In this document: piece by piece, positions 8,165 to 14,861 of the stretch
Position numbering within the stretch: position 1 is the first letter of the stretch
Layout of the letters: each line of letters starts with the position of its first letter
From: an uncultured Bacilli bacterium
GTDB taxonomy: Bacteria > Bacillota_I > Bacilli_A > ML615J-28 > CAG-313
Reading direction: 5' to 3'
Assembly (NCBI GenBank): GCA_947627685.1
Contig: CANQWZ010000012.1
Span: forward strand, 1 to 23,829
DNA length: 23,829 nucleotides
The notes under the pieces: model-generated
Databases searched by the model: none
Told to the model about the DNA's origin: nothing
Seen by the model: the letters and a program-made list of their open reading frames with translations, nothing else
Made by a program: the position numbers and the translations under genes

Positions 8165-8932
8165 ATGAAAAAAATATCAAAACTTAGAAAAACATATATA
8201 TTTCGTTTTGTTTTTCGCTGTTTACTTTTGGGATTAGTTTTGCTTACTTTCTTTTTTGATCGCGAGGAATTTTTAGTTCTTAAAGATTGGAACTTTTTCA
8301 AAAAGTTTTCCTTTTTACATATCCTTTGGGTTGTTTGGATTATTGATATGATCATGCAACTAATACCAATTACCAAATATATACCGCTTGGATCTAGAAA
8401 ACATTTCCAAATTAATTTCAAAAAAACAGTTGAAAAATTTAACATTAATGATTTAAAAAAATTTATTAGAAAAACTACCAAAGATGCATACAAAATATTT
8501 ATTATATGGGTAATAATGGTATTAACTATTGGTATCTTACAACACTTTAATCTAATTCCTTTTGAAATACCTTATTTAATAACATCTTTATTTTTTATAG
8601 GTGACATTGTTTGTGTACTATTTTGGTGCCCATTTAGAGTTATCTTTATGAAAAATAGATGTTGTACAACTTGTAGAATTTTCAATTGGGATCATTTAAT
8701 GATGTTTAGCCCAATGTTATTTATTAGAGGCTTTTATACATGGAGCTTAATTGTGGTTGCCATAGGCGTATTTGTTCTTTGGGAAATTTTAATTTATTTA
8801 CATCCTGAACGTTTTTGGGAAAAAAGTAATGTTAATTTAAAATGTTCAGAGTGCACTGATAAATTATGTATTCGTAATTGTAAAGAAAAACATCTTGCTA
8901 AAATAGTAGATGAAAGCAATAAAGATGAATAA
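8165..8932 (+). CDS. Cys-rich polytopic membrane protein, function unknown
   Basis: The 255-residue protein has about five hydrophobic segments (near 12-30, 48-68, 110-128, 136-158 and 188-212). Two Cys clusters stand out: C155 with NRCCTTC (C166, C167, C170), followed by RIFNWDHLMMFSPM, and a C-terminal tail with C227-x2-C230-x4-C235-x3-C239. I recall similar uncharacterised membrane proteins in Clostridia, with the same NRCC-TCRIFNW signature, but no assigned function. The eight Cys could bind metal or an Fe-S centre; this is inference. It starts 13 bases after the exonuclease gene with an AGGATA site, making it the third gene of the gerE-like unit, and is followed by a strong terminator. 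Confidence 0.7.
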   Translation: MKKISKLRKTYIFRFVFRCLLLGLVLLTFFFDREEFLVLKDWNFFKKFSFLHILWVVWIIDMIMQLIPITKYIPLGSRKHFQINFKKTVEKFNINDLKKFIRKTTKDAYKIFIIWVIMVLTIGILQHFNLIPFEIPYLITSLFFIGDIVCVLFWCPFRVIFMKNRCCTTCRIFNWDHLMMFSPMLFIRGFYTWSLIVVAIGVFVLWEILIYLHPERFWEKSNVNLKCSECTDKLCIRNCKEKHLAKIVDESNKDE

Positions 8933-8976
8933 AAAAAGTAAGAAAAACACCATTTAGACGCTTTTCTTACTTTTTT
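8933..8976. terminator. Bidirectional terminator between membrane protein gene and RNase J
   Basis: The arms AAAAAGTAAGAAAA (8933-8946) and TTTTCTTACTTTTT (8962-8975) are fully complementary around a 15-base loop. The flanking A-run and T-run let it act on both strands, which fits two convergent genes. Confidence 0.85.
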
Positions 8977-8984
8977 AGTTTCTA

Positions 8985-10685
8985 TTATTTATTAATGTTA
9001 TTTATAATAGGGACAATCAAAGGCTTTCGCTCAGTTTTTTGATAAATAAATTTACTAAGCTCAACGATTAATTGTTTTTCTAAAACTCTTTGATTAATAT
9101 TTTTATGAGTTTTTAAATTATTACTGATAATATCATTAGCTTTTTGTTTAATACTATTTTCGAGGGTTTTAAAACTATCGATATCAGTAAAACCAGATGT
9201 AGCTAAAATAACACTTCCTATTTGTTTTTTAGTTTTATTCAAAGTAAAAATAACTGATATTAATCCCTCATCTGCCATATGCTTTCGCTCTTTTAAGATG
9301 TTGCTATCAACCTCACGTAAAGAAGAATCAAGATAAACTTCTGAGGCGGGAATTTTCTTTTTTAATACTTTAGCACCTTTATCATTAAACACAAGGGCAT
9401 CACCACAATCTAAAACAAAACAATTTTCTTTTTTAATTCCTAGTTCACAAGCAATTTTAGCATGTTCTTTAAGCATTAAATATTCGCCATGTACAGGCAT
9501 AAAATATTTAGGTTGTATAAAAGATAACATCATTCTAATTTCATTTTGTGAAGCATGGCCTGTTGTATGAGTATCGGTCAAGGGACTATTTTGAATGACA
9601 TGTGCGCCCGCATGTACTAATTTATTAATATTACGGTTAATAAAAATTTCATTACCAGGGATAGCTTTACTAGAGTAGATAACAGTATCATTAGGTAAAA
9701 GTTTAATTTGTTTATGAGTGCCATTAGCAATTCTTGATAAGGCTGCCATAGGTTCTCCTTGGGAACCCGTACAAAGAATAGTAACATAATCAGTATCTTG
9801 TTTTTTTAATTCACGTGAATTTAAAACCCAACCCTTAGGATATTTGATATATTTTAACTTACTAGCAATTTCAATTGTCTTTTCCATACTATGACCAAAA
9901 ACAATGATTTTTCGTCCAGTCGCAATTGAGGCATCAATAATTTGTTGAACTCTAAAAACATTTGAAGCAAAGGCCGCAACAATAATTCTACCTTCAATGT
10001 GTGAAAAAAGATTCATTAAAGTTTCACCGATCTTTTTTTCACTTGATGAAAATTGCGCAATATCAGCGTTAGTACTATCGGCCATTAAACATAGCACACC
10101 GGCTTTGCCAAGGGCAGTCATCTTGAAATAATCGGGTTTTTCACCAATGGGATTAAAATCAAATTTAAAATCGCCGGTATTAACAATATAGCCAAGATAT
10201 GTTTTAATTGCCATACCATAAGAATCAGGAATACTATGATTAGTTTTAAAAAAAGACACTTCAAAATTTTTGAATTTAAAAACCGAGTTACCACTATAGC
10301 CTTGAATATTATAACTTATGTCAGGAAACTCTAACATTTTATTTTTTATAAAGCCAATCGCAATACCACTAGCATAAATAGTAGGTATATTTACTTGTTT
10401 TAATAAAAAAGGAATAGCCCCAATATGATCTTCATGACCATGAGTAATGAAAAGACCAACAATTTTCTTTTGATTTTCTTTTAAATAAGTAAAATCGGGA
10501 ATAATATAGTTTATACCATGAACATCATCATCAGCGAATAATATTCCCGCATCCATAATCAAAATTTCGCCATTACTTTCCACAACATACATATTCATAC
10601 CAACTACGCCAAGGCCACCAAGTGAATAAATGAGAATATCATTATTCAATTTCTTTTCCTTTTGTTTAGTTGTATTATTTTTCAC
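8985..10685 (-). CDS. rnj: Ribonuclease J (metallo-beta-lactamase/beta-CASP)
   Basis: RNase J is a 5'-3' exonuclease and endonuclease central to Firmicute mRNA decay and rRNA processing. Zinc-site motifs are intact: HGHEDH (residues 82-87 from the start chosen here), GDFKFD and ADSTNAD, with beta-CASP motifs CTGSQGEP, DTHTTGHASQNE and PVHGE. A C-terminal domain typical of RNase J follows. The frame is open from a TTG at 10703, but that codon has no ribosome binding site before it, while GGAAAGGA lies directly upstream of the GTG at 10685. I therefore place the start at GTG, giving 566 residues, close to RNase J1/J2. The intact catalytic His/Asp set argues for an active, J1-like enzyme. It is alone on its strand with its own promoter. 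Confidence 0.92.
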   Translation of the reverse strand: MKNNTTKQKEKKLNNDILIYSLGGLGVVGMNMYVVESNGEILIMDAGILFADDDVHGINYIIPDFTYLKENQKKIVGLFITHGHEDHIGAIPFLLKQVNIPTIYASGIAIGFIKNKMLEFPDISYNIQGYSGNSVFKFKNFEVSFFKTNHSIPDSYGMAIKTYLGYIVNTGDFKFDFNPIGEKPDYFKMTALGKAGVLCLMADSTNADIAQFSSSEKKIGETLMNLFSHIEGRIIVAAFASNVFRVQQIIDASIATGRKIIVFGHSMEKTIEIASKLKYIKYPKGWVLNSRELKKQDTDYVTILCTGSQGEPMAALSRIANGTHKQIKLLPNDTVIYSSKAIPGNEIFINRNINKLVHAGAHVIQNSPLTDTHTTGHASQNEIRMMLSFIQPKYFMPVHGEYLMLKEHAKIACELGIKKENCFVLDCGDALVFNDKGAKVLKKKIPASEVYLDSSLREVDSNILKERKHMADEGLISVIFTLNKTKKQIGSVILATSGFTDIDSFKTLENSIKQKANDIISNNLKTHKNINQRVLEKQLIVELSKFIYQKTERKPLIVPIINNINK

Positions 10686-10737
10686 AATATTTTTCCTTTC
10701 CAAGCCAAAATTTATAATTAAGTTTTATATTAAATAA

Positions 10738-10766
10738 ATTATATATTATTTTAGGCTAAAAGTCAA
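10738..10766 (-). promoter_or_regulatory. Sigma-A promoter of the RNase J gene
   Basis: On the minus strand TTGACT (10766-10761) and TATAAT (10743-10738) are separated by 17 bases, an almost perfect consensus. The untranslated leader would be about 45 bases long. Confidence 0.85.
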
Positions 10767-10805
10767 ATTGTTAAGAAAACTAATTATCATACCCATTTAT
10801 AACTC

Positions 10806-10834
10806 TTGAAAATAACTTATCTTTATGGTATAAT
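10806..10834 (+). promoter_or_regulatory. Sigma-A promoter of the HAD phosphatase-exonuclease III unit
   Basis: TTGAAA (10806-10811), a 17-base spacer and TATAAT (10829-10834) with an extended TGG. The ribosome binding site AAAAAGGAG (10845-10853) follows closely, so the 5' leader is only about 20 bases. Confidence 0.85.
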
Positions 10835-10861
10835 TTTAGCAAATAAAAAGGAGCATTAATA

Positions 10862-11647
10862 GTGGAAAAGGTCGCATTATTTTTCGATATAGATGGTACA
10901 TTATTTGATGGTAAGTCTAAATCGATTTTACCATCTACCATTGAATTATTAGATGAATTATCTAAAAAAGATAATTATGATATATATATATCAAGTGGTC
11001 GTAGTTACAAAACTTTAGGCATAATTAATAATTACACTAAATATTTTAAAGGTTACAATCTAACCAATGGTCAAGAAATCATTATCAGTGGTAATAAATA
11101 TTATGGTCAAGCTATCAATGAAAAAACACTTGTCAAAATTCTTAAATTATCAGAAGAAAATAATCATTCACTTGGTATTATTACTAAAGATGATATTGTT
11201 ATGAATTTTTTCACACCCGAAAGTTATCAAAATTTTACTAGTTATATTAAACAAAATGTTACTAATTTAGATCACAAGGCTTTTGATACAAGCATTGAAG
11301 TAATTCAACTTTGGTTGTTTGCGAAAGGCGAAGATTTAAAAATTTATCAAAAAGCCTTTCCAGAACTTGAATTTTTATGTTGGGGTAAATATGGAGCTGA
11401 TGTTTTACCCAAAGGAGCATCTAAAGCACAAGGCATTAGCCATATCCAAAAATTAATGCATTATCAAAAGGTTAATATGTATGCTTTTGGTGATGGTGAT
11501 AATGATGTTTCCATGTTTGATGTGGTAGGAACTAGTGTTGCAATGGGTAATGCCAGTTTCCTTGCTAAAGAAAAGGCTAGTATTATTACAGATGATATTA
11601 CAGATGATGGCCTATATAAAGCTTGTAAAAAATTAAAACTAATATAA
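10862..11647 (+). CDS. Cof-type HAD-superfamily phosphatase
   Basis: The 261-residue protein is a class IIB HAD hydrolase of the Cof/YidA type, which dephosphorylate sugar phosphates and cofactors in the cytoplasm. HAD motif I is FFDIDGTLFDG (residues 7-17, nucleophile Asp9), motif II is the SSGR segment (about 44-47), and motif IV is FGDGDNDVSMFDVVG with MGNA following. The cap domain lies between, about 80-190. The substrate cannot be told from sequence. The start is GTG at 10862 with AAAAAGGAG eight bases upstream. It is followed 11 bases later by exonuclease III, with which it is probably cotranscribed. Confidence 0.88.
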   Translation: MEKVALFFDIDGTLFDGKSKSILPSTIELLDELSKKDNYDIYISSGRSYKTLGIINNYTKYFKGYNLTNGQEIIISGNKYYGQAINEKTLVKILKLSEENNHSLGIITKDDIVMNFFTPESYQNFTSYIKQNVTNLDHKAFDTSIEVIQLWLFAKGEDLKIYQKAFPELEFLCWGKYGADVLPKGASKAQGISHIQKLMHYQKVNMYAFGDGDNDVSMFDVVGTSVAMGNASFLAKEKASIITDDITDDGLYKACKKLKLI

Positions 11648-11658
11648 GAGGTAAAAAA

Positions 11659-12411
11659 ATGCGTTTAGTTAGTTGGAATGTAAATGGTTTAAGAGCATGC
11701 CTTAATAAAGGTTTTGACGAATACTTTAATAAAATGGATGCTGAAATATTTGCCATTCAAGAGGTAAAATTGCAAAGTGGTCAAATAGATTTAGCACGTG
11801 ATGGCTATTATTATTATTTAAATAGTGCTATTAAAAAAGGTTATAGTGGCACACTAGTTTACACCAAAATAAAACCTTTAAAAGTAACTTATGGCATGAC
11901 TAACAATAAACATAATGACGAAGGTCGCTTAATTACGCTTGAGTTTGATCACTTTTTCTTTGTTAATATATATTCTCCTAATAGTCAAGATGCTTTAAAA
12001 AGACTTCCCTATCGAATGAGCTTTGAGGATGATTTAAGAGATTATTTAACTACCTTAAAAAGCCTTAAAGAAGTAATTGTTTGTGGTGATTTAAATGTGG
12101 CACATGATGCCATTGATTTAACTAATCCTAAAGAAAACATATATAACCCAGGCTTTTCTTATGAAGAAAGGCTTAAATTTAGTACTTTACTTGCAAGTGG
12201 TTTTATTGATACATTTCGTTTTCTTTACCCCGATAAAGTAATGTATTCTTGGTGGAGTTATCGCTTTTTCGCAAGAGAAAAAAATATTGGTTGGCGTATA
12301 GATTATTTTCTTGTCTCAACAGGACTTAAAAACAAACTCATTGACTCATATATTATGGGACATATTTTCGGTAGTGATCATGCGCCTATTGTCTTAGAAA
12401 TAGCATTATAA
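11659..12411 (+). CDS. exoA: Exodeoxyribonuclease III (AP endonuclease)
   Basis: The 250-residue protein belongs to the Xth/ExoA family of Mg-dependent AP endonucleases in base excision repair. Motifs visible in order are SWNVNGLRA (5-13), IQEVK with the metal-binding Glu, the NIYSPN region, GDLNVAHDAID, and the C-terminal WRIDYFLVS and GSDHAPIVLEI with the catalytic His. The gene starts ATG at 11659 after AGAGGTAAAAAA, 11 bases behind the HAD phosphatase. Length matches B. subtilis ExoA. Besides uvrC it is the second DNA-repair nuclease in the window. Confidence 0.95.
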   Translation: MRLVSWNVNGLRACLNKGFDEYFNKMDAEIFAIQEVKLQSGQIDLARDGYYYYLNSAIKKGYSGTLVYTKIKPLKVTYGMTNNKHNDEGRLITLEFDHFFFVNIYSPNSQDALKRLPYRMSFEDDLRDYLTTLKSLKEVIVCGDLNVAHDAIDLTNPKENIYNPGFSYEERLKFSTLLASGFIDTFRFLYPDKVMYSWWSYRFFAREKNIGWRIDYFLVSTGLKNKLIDSYIMGHIFGSDHAPIVLEIAL

Positions 12412-12512
12412 CAAATAAACTAACTTGTTTTGTTGTAATTTGTCATTTAAGCCTAAAATTGGCCCATTTTTGCCCTTTTCGTTATTTTTAGCAATTATTC
12501 ATCATTCAAAAT

Positions 12513-12551
12513 AAAAAAGTAAAAAACTTAATTAAAGCTTTTTACTTTTTT
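12513..12551. terminator. Bidirectional terminator between exoA and def
   Basis: AAAAAAGTAAAAA (12513-12525) pairs with TTTTTACTTTTTT (12539-12551) around a 13-base loop. The stem is almost entirely A-U, yet the symmetry and position between convergent genes support termination on both strands. The def reading frame ends inside the right arm. The remaining DNA after exoA (12412-12512) shows no gene. Confidence 0.6.
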
Positions 12552-13123
12552 TCATCAACTGGAAACTTTACCGGCGTAGAATTATTAGGAACATAAAAAG
12601 GATTTTCTTGATTAATACGATCAACAAATAAAATACCATTAAGGTGATCATATTCATGTTGAAAAACAACGGCAATATAATTTTTAAGGCGTAGTCTAAC
12701 ATGAGATAATTTACCATTATCATATAAATAAGTATCAACACTTACTCTCTTAGCTCGATGAACGTAACCTTTTACTTCCCTATCAACTGATAAACATCCT
12801 TCACCGGTATCAAGATAAGTAAGTTCATCAGAATAACTTACTAGTTTGGGATTTACCATTGGGTAAAAATGCAAATTATCTAATTCATCATAAGCTAAAA
12901 TAACAAGCATTTTTTTATTAAGGCCAATTTGTTCTGCCGCGAGCCCCACACCTGGACGCAAGCCGTATTTTTTTGCTAAATCATCATTTTGTGAAGATAC
13001 AAGATATTCAATCATATCTTTTAAAGCTTTTTCATCACTGCTACTTAAAGGTATTGAAACATCCTCAGCTTTAGTCCTTAAAATAGGATTTCCTTCTTTT
13101 ATTATATCTTTCATTAATATCAT
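12542..13123 (-). CDS. def: Peptide deformylase
   Basis: Peptide deformylase removes the formyl group from nascent N-terminal fMet. All three family motifs are present: GVGLAAEQ (58-65), EGCLS (108-112, metal ligand Cys110) and HEYDH (156-160, two His ligands and the catalytic Glu157). At 193 residues, with the insertions between motifs, it is of the Gram-positive type 2. The ATG at 13123 is preceded by AGAGG at nine bases; Met4 is a less likely start. It lies 16 bases behind the lipoprotein gene on the same strand, so the two share a transcript. A formyl-Met-based start is implied. Confidence 0.95.
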   Translation of the reverse strand: MILMKDIIKEGNPILRTKAEDVSIPLSSSDEKALKDMIEYLVSSQNDDLAKKYGLRPGVGLAAEQIGLNKKMLVILAYDELDNLHFYPMVNPKLVSYSDELTYLDTGEGCLSVDREVKGYVHRAKRVSVDTYLYDNGKLSHVRLRLKNYIAVVFQHEYDHLNGILFVDRINQENPFYVPNNSTPVKFPVDEKK

Positions 13124-13139
13124 AACTATTTACCTCTTA

Positions 13140-13856
13140 TTAATCATCTAAAGGATTATTTACATAAGTAGTTCCTATGCTATCAAACTTACAAGTCATT
13201 TTGACTTGATAAGTTTTCTTAGTAGTATTTAGTGTTATACCAAGTTCAATTGTTTTTAAGGTATAATTAGTAATACTAATATCATATTTAGATAGTTGAT
13301 AATCAAAATGATCAATATTAGTAAAACTATAAAAAACAAATTCCAAATAATCTGTTATATCAATAACATCACAATTTCCTACCCAAACATTATTTTTAAG
13401 ACTAAAACTATTATCTGATATTTCAACATGGGGTATAAAGGTTTCAAAAACTTTATCCTTAAGGTTTACGGTTTTTTCTTGTTGCCAAAGCCTTTTTAGT
13501 AAATTATAAGAATATACATTAAGTAAATCATTTTGTCTTGTTAAAAAAGCTTTACCTTTTAATTTGCCATCAATATAGATTAAATCATTTTCTTGCGCAA
13601 TATTAATCGTCAAATAAGTAGGAATAAGACCACTCTTAATCGTAGTTGCAACATCCATAGTATAATTTTGATTGTTATAAAGATCTTGCATTACTTCTTT
13701 AAAAATATCCATTTTAGTAGGCTTATTGTTATTTACAATAGGAGGAGTAATTGGATCCTCATTTTGGGGCTTATTTTTTTTACAACCGCTAATTAAACCT
13801 AAACAAATAAAACACAAAATTAAAATTACTAATTTAAACTTTTTCATTTGTTCCAT
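13140..13856 (-). CDS. Putative lipoprotein, function unknown
   Basis: From the ATG at 13856 the product is 238 residues. It begins with a lysine-rich n-region, a hydrophobic core and the lipobox LISGC (Cys25), so it should be a lipid-anchored surface protein. A Pro/Asn-rich linker (to about residue 48) precedes a beta-strand-rich domain that I cannot assign. The frame stays open to 13904, but AAAGGA sits just before the ATG at 13856 and the longer form would bury the signal peptide; Met4 (13847) is an alternative start. It heads a two-gene unit with def behind a sigma-A-like promoter. No close family recognised. Confidence 0.75.
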   Translation of the reverse strand: MEQMKKFKLVILILCFICLGLISGCKKNKPQNEDPITPPIVNNNKPTKMDIFKEVMQDLYNNQNYTMDVATTIKSGLIPTYLTINIAQENDLIYIDGKLKGKAFLTRQNDLLNVYSYNLLKRLWQQEKTVNLKDKVFETFIPHVEISDNSFSLKNNVWVGNCDVIDITDYLEFVFYSFTNIDHFDYQLSKYDISITNYTLKTIELGITLNTTKKTYQVKMTCKFDSIGTTYVNNPLDD

Positions 13857-13875
13857 CGATTCCTTTGTTAATTTT

Positions 13876-13904
13876 ATTATATACCAACTTGTAAATAAAA
13901 GCAA
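13876..13904 (-). promoter_or_regulatory. Sigma-A promoter of the lipoprotein-def unit
   Basis: On the minus strand TTGCTT (13904-13899), a 17-base spacer and TATAAT (13881-13876). The leader would be about 13 bases before the ATG at 13856. Its presence supports the downstream start over 13904. Confidence 0.75.
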
Positions 13905-13922
13905 CTAAAAAATAAAAAAGAT

Positions 13923-13960
13923 TAAAATGAAAAAGGCCCATTTAGGCCCTTTTCATTTTA
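13923..13960 (-). terminator. Terminator behind the YjcZ-like gene
   Basis: A 16-position stem with one mismatch, TAAAATGAAAAAGGCC (13923-13938) against GGCCCTTTTCATTTTA (13945-13960), with a six-base loop. Read on the minus strand it follows the stop of the small gene at 13970 and ends in a U-rich tract. Confidence 0.8.
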
Positions 13961-13969
13961 GCATTTAAA

Positions 13970-14119
13970 TTACCAACGTGCAGTACCAATAATTACTAAT
14001 AAGATAAATAATACTAGGATCAAAGCATACCCATAGCCGCCGAATGAATTGCTACCACCATTACCACAACAAGGGTTTGTTTGTCCACAACAATTGTAGC
14101 CATAATTAGGTTGATACAT
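13970..14119 (-). CDS. YjcZ-type tiny sporulation-associated membrane peptide
   Basis: This 49-residue gene is easily missed. It reads MYQPNYGYNCCGQ at the start, then a Cys/Gly/Asn-rich stretch with two CC pairs (10-11, 17-18), then GGYGYALILVLFILLVIIG and a short tail ending in ARW. The glycine-rich head followed by one membrane helix of the form YGYALILVLFILLVIIG is the hallmark of the YjcZ family of tiny transmembrane proteins, found mainly in spore-forming Bacilli and often annotated as sporulation protein YjcZ. A strong AAAGGAGGG site lies seven bases upstream of the ATG. The gene is framed by its own promoter and terminator. The four Cys are unusual for the family, as far as I recall. 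Molecular role unknown. Confidence 0.8.
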   Translation of the reverse strand: MYQPNYGYNCCGQTNPCCGNGGSNSFGGYGYALILVLFILLVIIGTARW

Positions 14120-14156
14120 AATTTCCCTCCTTTTTAAAACTTACATGTTTCTACTT

Positions 14157-14186
14157 TATAGTATGCATAAACTTTAGTAGTGTTAA
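14157..14186 (-). promoter_or_regulatory. Promoter of the YjcZ-like gene (sigma-K-like or sigma-A)
   Basis: On the minus strand AC (14183-14182), 16 bases and CATACTATA (14165-14157) match the sigma-K pattern AC-N16-CATAnnnTA. The same DNA also reads as TTAACA (14186-14181), 17 bases, TACTAT (14163-14158), a passable sigma-A promoter, so sequence alone does not decide. TAGGC (14198-14194 on this strand) resembles the core of the GerE box TRGGY, but the rest of the box does not match. Confidence 0.5.
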
Positions 14187-14191
14187 TTCTT

Positions 14192-14221
14192 TTGCCTAAA
14201 GGTGCTGTTTTATGATATAAT
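14192..14221 (+). promoter_or_regulatory. Sigma-A promoter of the UPF0223 gene
   Basis: TTGCCT (14192-14197), an 18-base spacer and TATAAT (14216-14221). The start site would fall near 14228, at or inside the ribosome binding site AAAGGTG (14225-14231), giving a leader of about 10 bases. It lies back to back with the minus-strand promoter of the YjcZ-like gene. Confidence 0.65.
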
Positions 14222-14237
14222 GTTAAAGGTGAATAAT

Positions 14238-14513
14238 ATGAAAACTACTAAAAAAAGAATTCAAAACAATGAAAAAGCGGATAGTTATGATATTGATTAT
14301 GATCTTTTTAACACAGAAGAAGTTGTTAAGATTATAAATTTTTATCATAATGTTGACAAATATCTAAAACATAAACTATCTAAAGAAAAATTACAAGCAT
14401 CTTATCTTGAATATCGTCAAACACTCAATAGCATTGCTTTAGAAAAGAAATACAATAAAGCTTTTTTTACCAAAACAAACATTTCTATTTATCATCTTAT
14501 GAAAGATTTATAA
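14238..14513 (+). CDS. yktA: UPF0223 family protein (YktA-like)
   Basis: The 91-residue protein matches the UPF0223 family: SYDIDYDLFNTEEVVKIINF corresponds to the family's N-terminal Y-P-x-D-x-x-W-x-T-E-E signature, followed by a helical core. The end of the family domain is degenerate, the usual S-Y-R-V-V-K being replaced by ISIYHLMK. Function of the family is unknown; it is typical of Bacilli. The frame extends upstream to a GTG at 14202, but AAAGGTG six bases before the ATG at 14238 and the promoter overlapping the extension fix the start here. It converges with the coiled-coil gene at 14529. Confidence 0.75.
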   Translation: MKTTKKRIQNNEKADSYDIDYDLFNTEEVVKIINFYHNVDKYLKHKLSKEKLQASYLEYRQTLNSIALEKKYNKAFFTKTNISIYHLMKDL

Positions 14514-14545
14514 ACGTAAATAGTTATGTTAGTAAGAATTTACGT
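14514..14545. terminator. Weak hairpin between convergent genes
   Basis: ACGTAAAT (14514-14521) pairs perfectly with ATTTACGT (14538-14545) across a 16-base loop, right after the UPF0223 stop and overlapping the end of the convergent gene. No strong U-run follows, so termination is uncertain. Confidence 0.35.
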
Positions 14546-14768
14546 CAGTTTCTTTATCTCTTACGCCTAAAAAGCTTTCAAGACGATTAACTCTTTGATA
14601 TAAATCATTAATTTGCCTTTTTAACTCATTAAGTTCAGTGTCCATGATATTCATCTCATAAGGATTATTTGCGTATATCGGTTGCATGGGCTGATTTCCA
14701 TAAGGATTAGGATAATAACCATTATAGTTATTATTACGCTTACTATTTTTATTTAGAAATTGAAACAT
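14529..14768 (-). CDS. Asn/Tyr/Pro-rich small protein with C-terminal coiled coil, coat-like
   Basis: The 79-residue protein has no signal peptide. Residues about 8-38 are rich in Asn, Tyr, Pro and Gly (repeated NPYGNQP and NNPYEM-like units), and residues about 43-70 form heptads (ELNELKRQINDLYQRVNRLE) of a coiled coil. Such tyrosine-rich tails plus a short coiled coil are common in Bacilli spore-coat and inner-coat proteins, but I cannot name a family. A strong AAAGGAGT site precedes the ATG at 14768. It is divergent from ylbD, sharing a 93-base control region, and its promoter has the same sigma-K-like pattern as the YjcZ-like gene. A coat role is inference from composition, promoter and neighbours. 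Confidence 0.7.
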   Translation of the reverse strand: MFQFLNKNSKRNNNYNGYYPNPYGNQPMQPIYANNPYEMNIMDTELNELKRQINDLYQRVNRLESFLGVRDKETDVNSY

Positions 14769-14787
14769 AATTTACTCCTTTCAATGT

Positions 14788-14817
14788 TATTTTATGAATT
14801 TAACAAACTTTTGTCAC
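14788..14817 (-). promoter_or_regulatory. Promoter of the coat-like coiled-coil gene (sigma-K-like or sigma-A)
   Basis: On the minus strand AC (14814-14813), 16 bases and CATAAAATA (14796-14788) fit AC-N16-CATAnnnTA. The same DNA can be read as GTGACA (14817-14812), 17 bases, TAAAAT (14794-14789), a sigma-A pattern with one mismatch in each box. Confidence 0.5.
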
Positions 14818-14821
14818 AAAA
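14809..14821. promoter_or_regulatory. Palindrome TTTTGTCACAAAA in the divergent ylbD control region
   Basis: TTTTGT and ACAAAA are symmetric around C14815. The palindrome covers the -35 region of the leftward promoter and lies about 40 bases before the ylbD start, a fitting place for an operator that controls both genes. No binding protein can be named. Confidence 0.4.
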
Positions 14822-14861
14822 AATTTATTTTTATAATAAATTAAAGTAGGGAGGAATCAAA

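Noticed and set aside
13593..13908. Two plus-strand reading frames opposite the lipoprotein gene
   Set aside because: No ribosome binding site or promoter; the minus-strand gene has a signal peptide, lipobox, RBS and promoter.
14194..14198. GerE box near the YjcZ-like promoter
   Set aside because: Only the core TAGGC fits on the minus strand; the remaining consensus positions (NNYY) do not.
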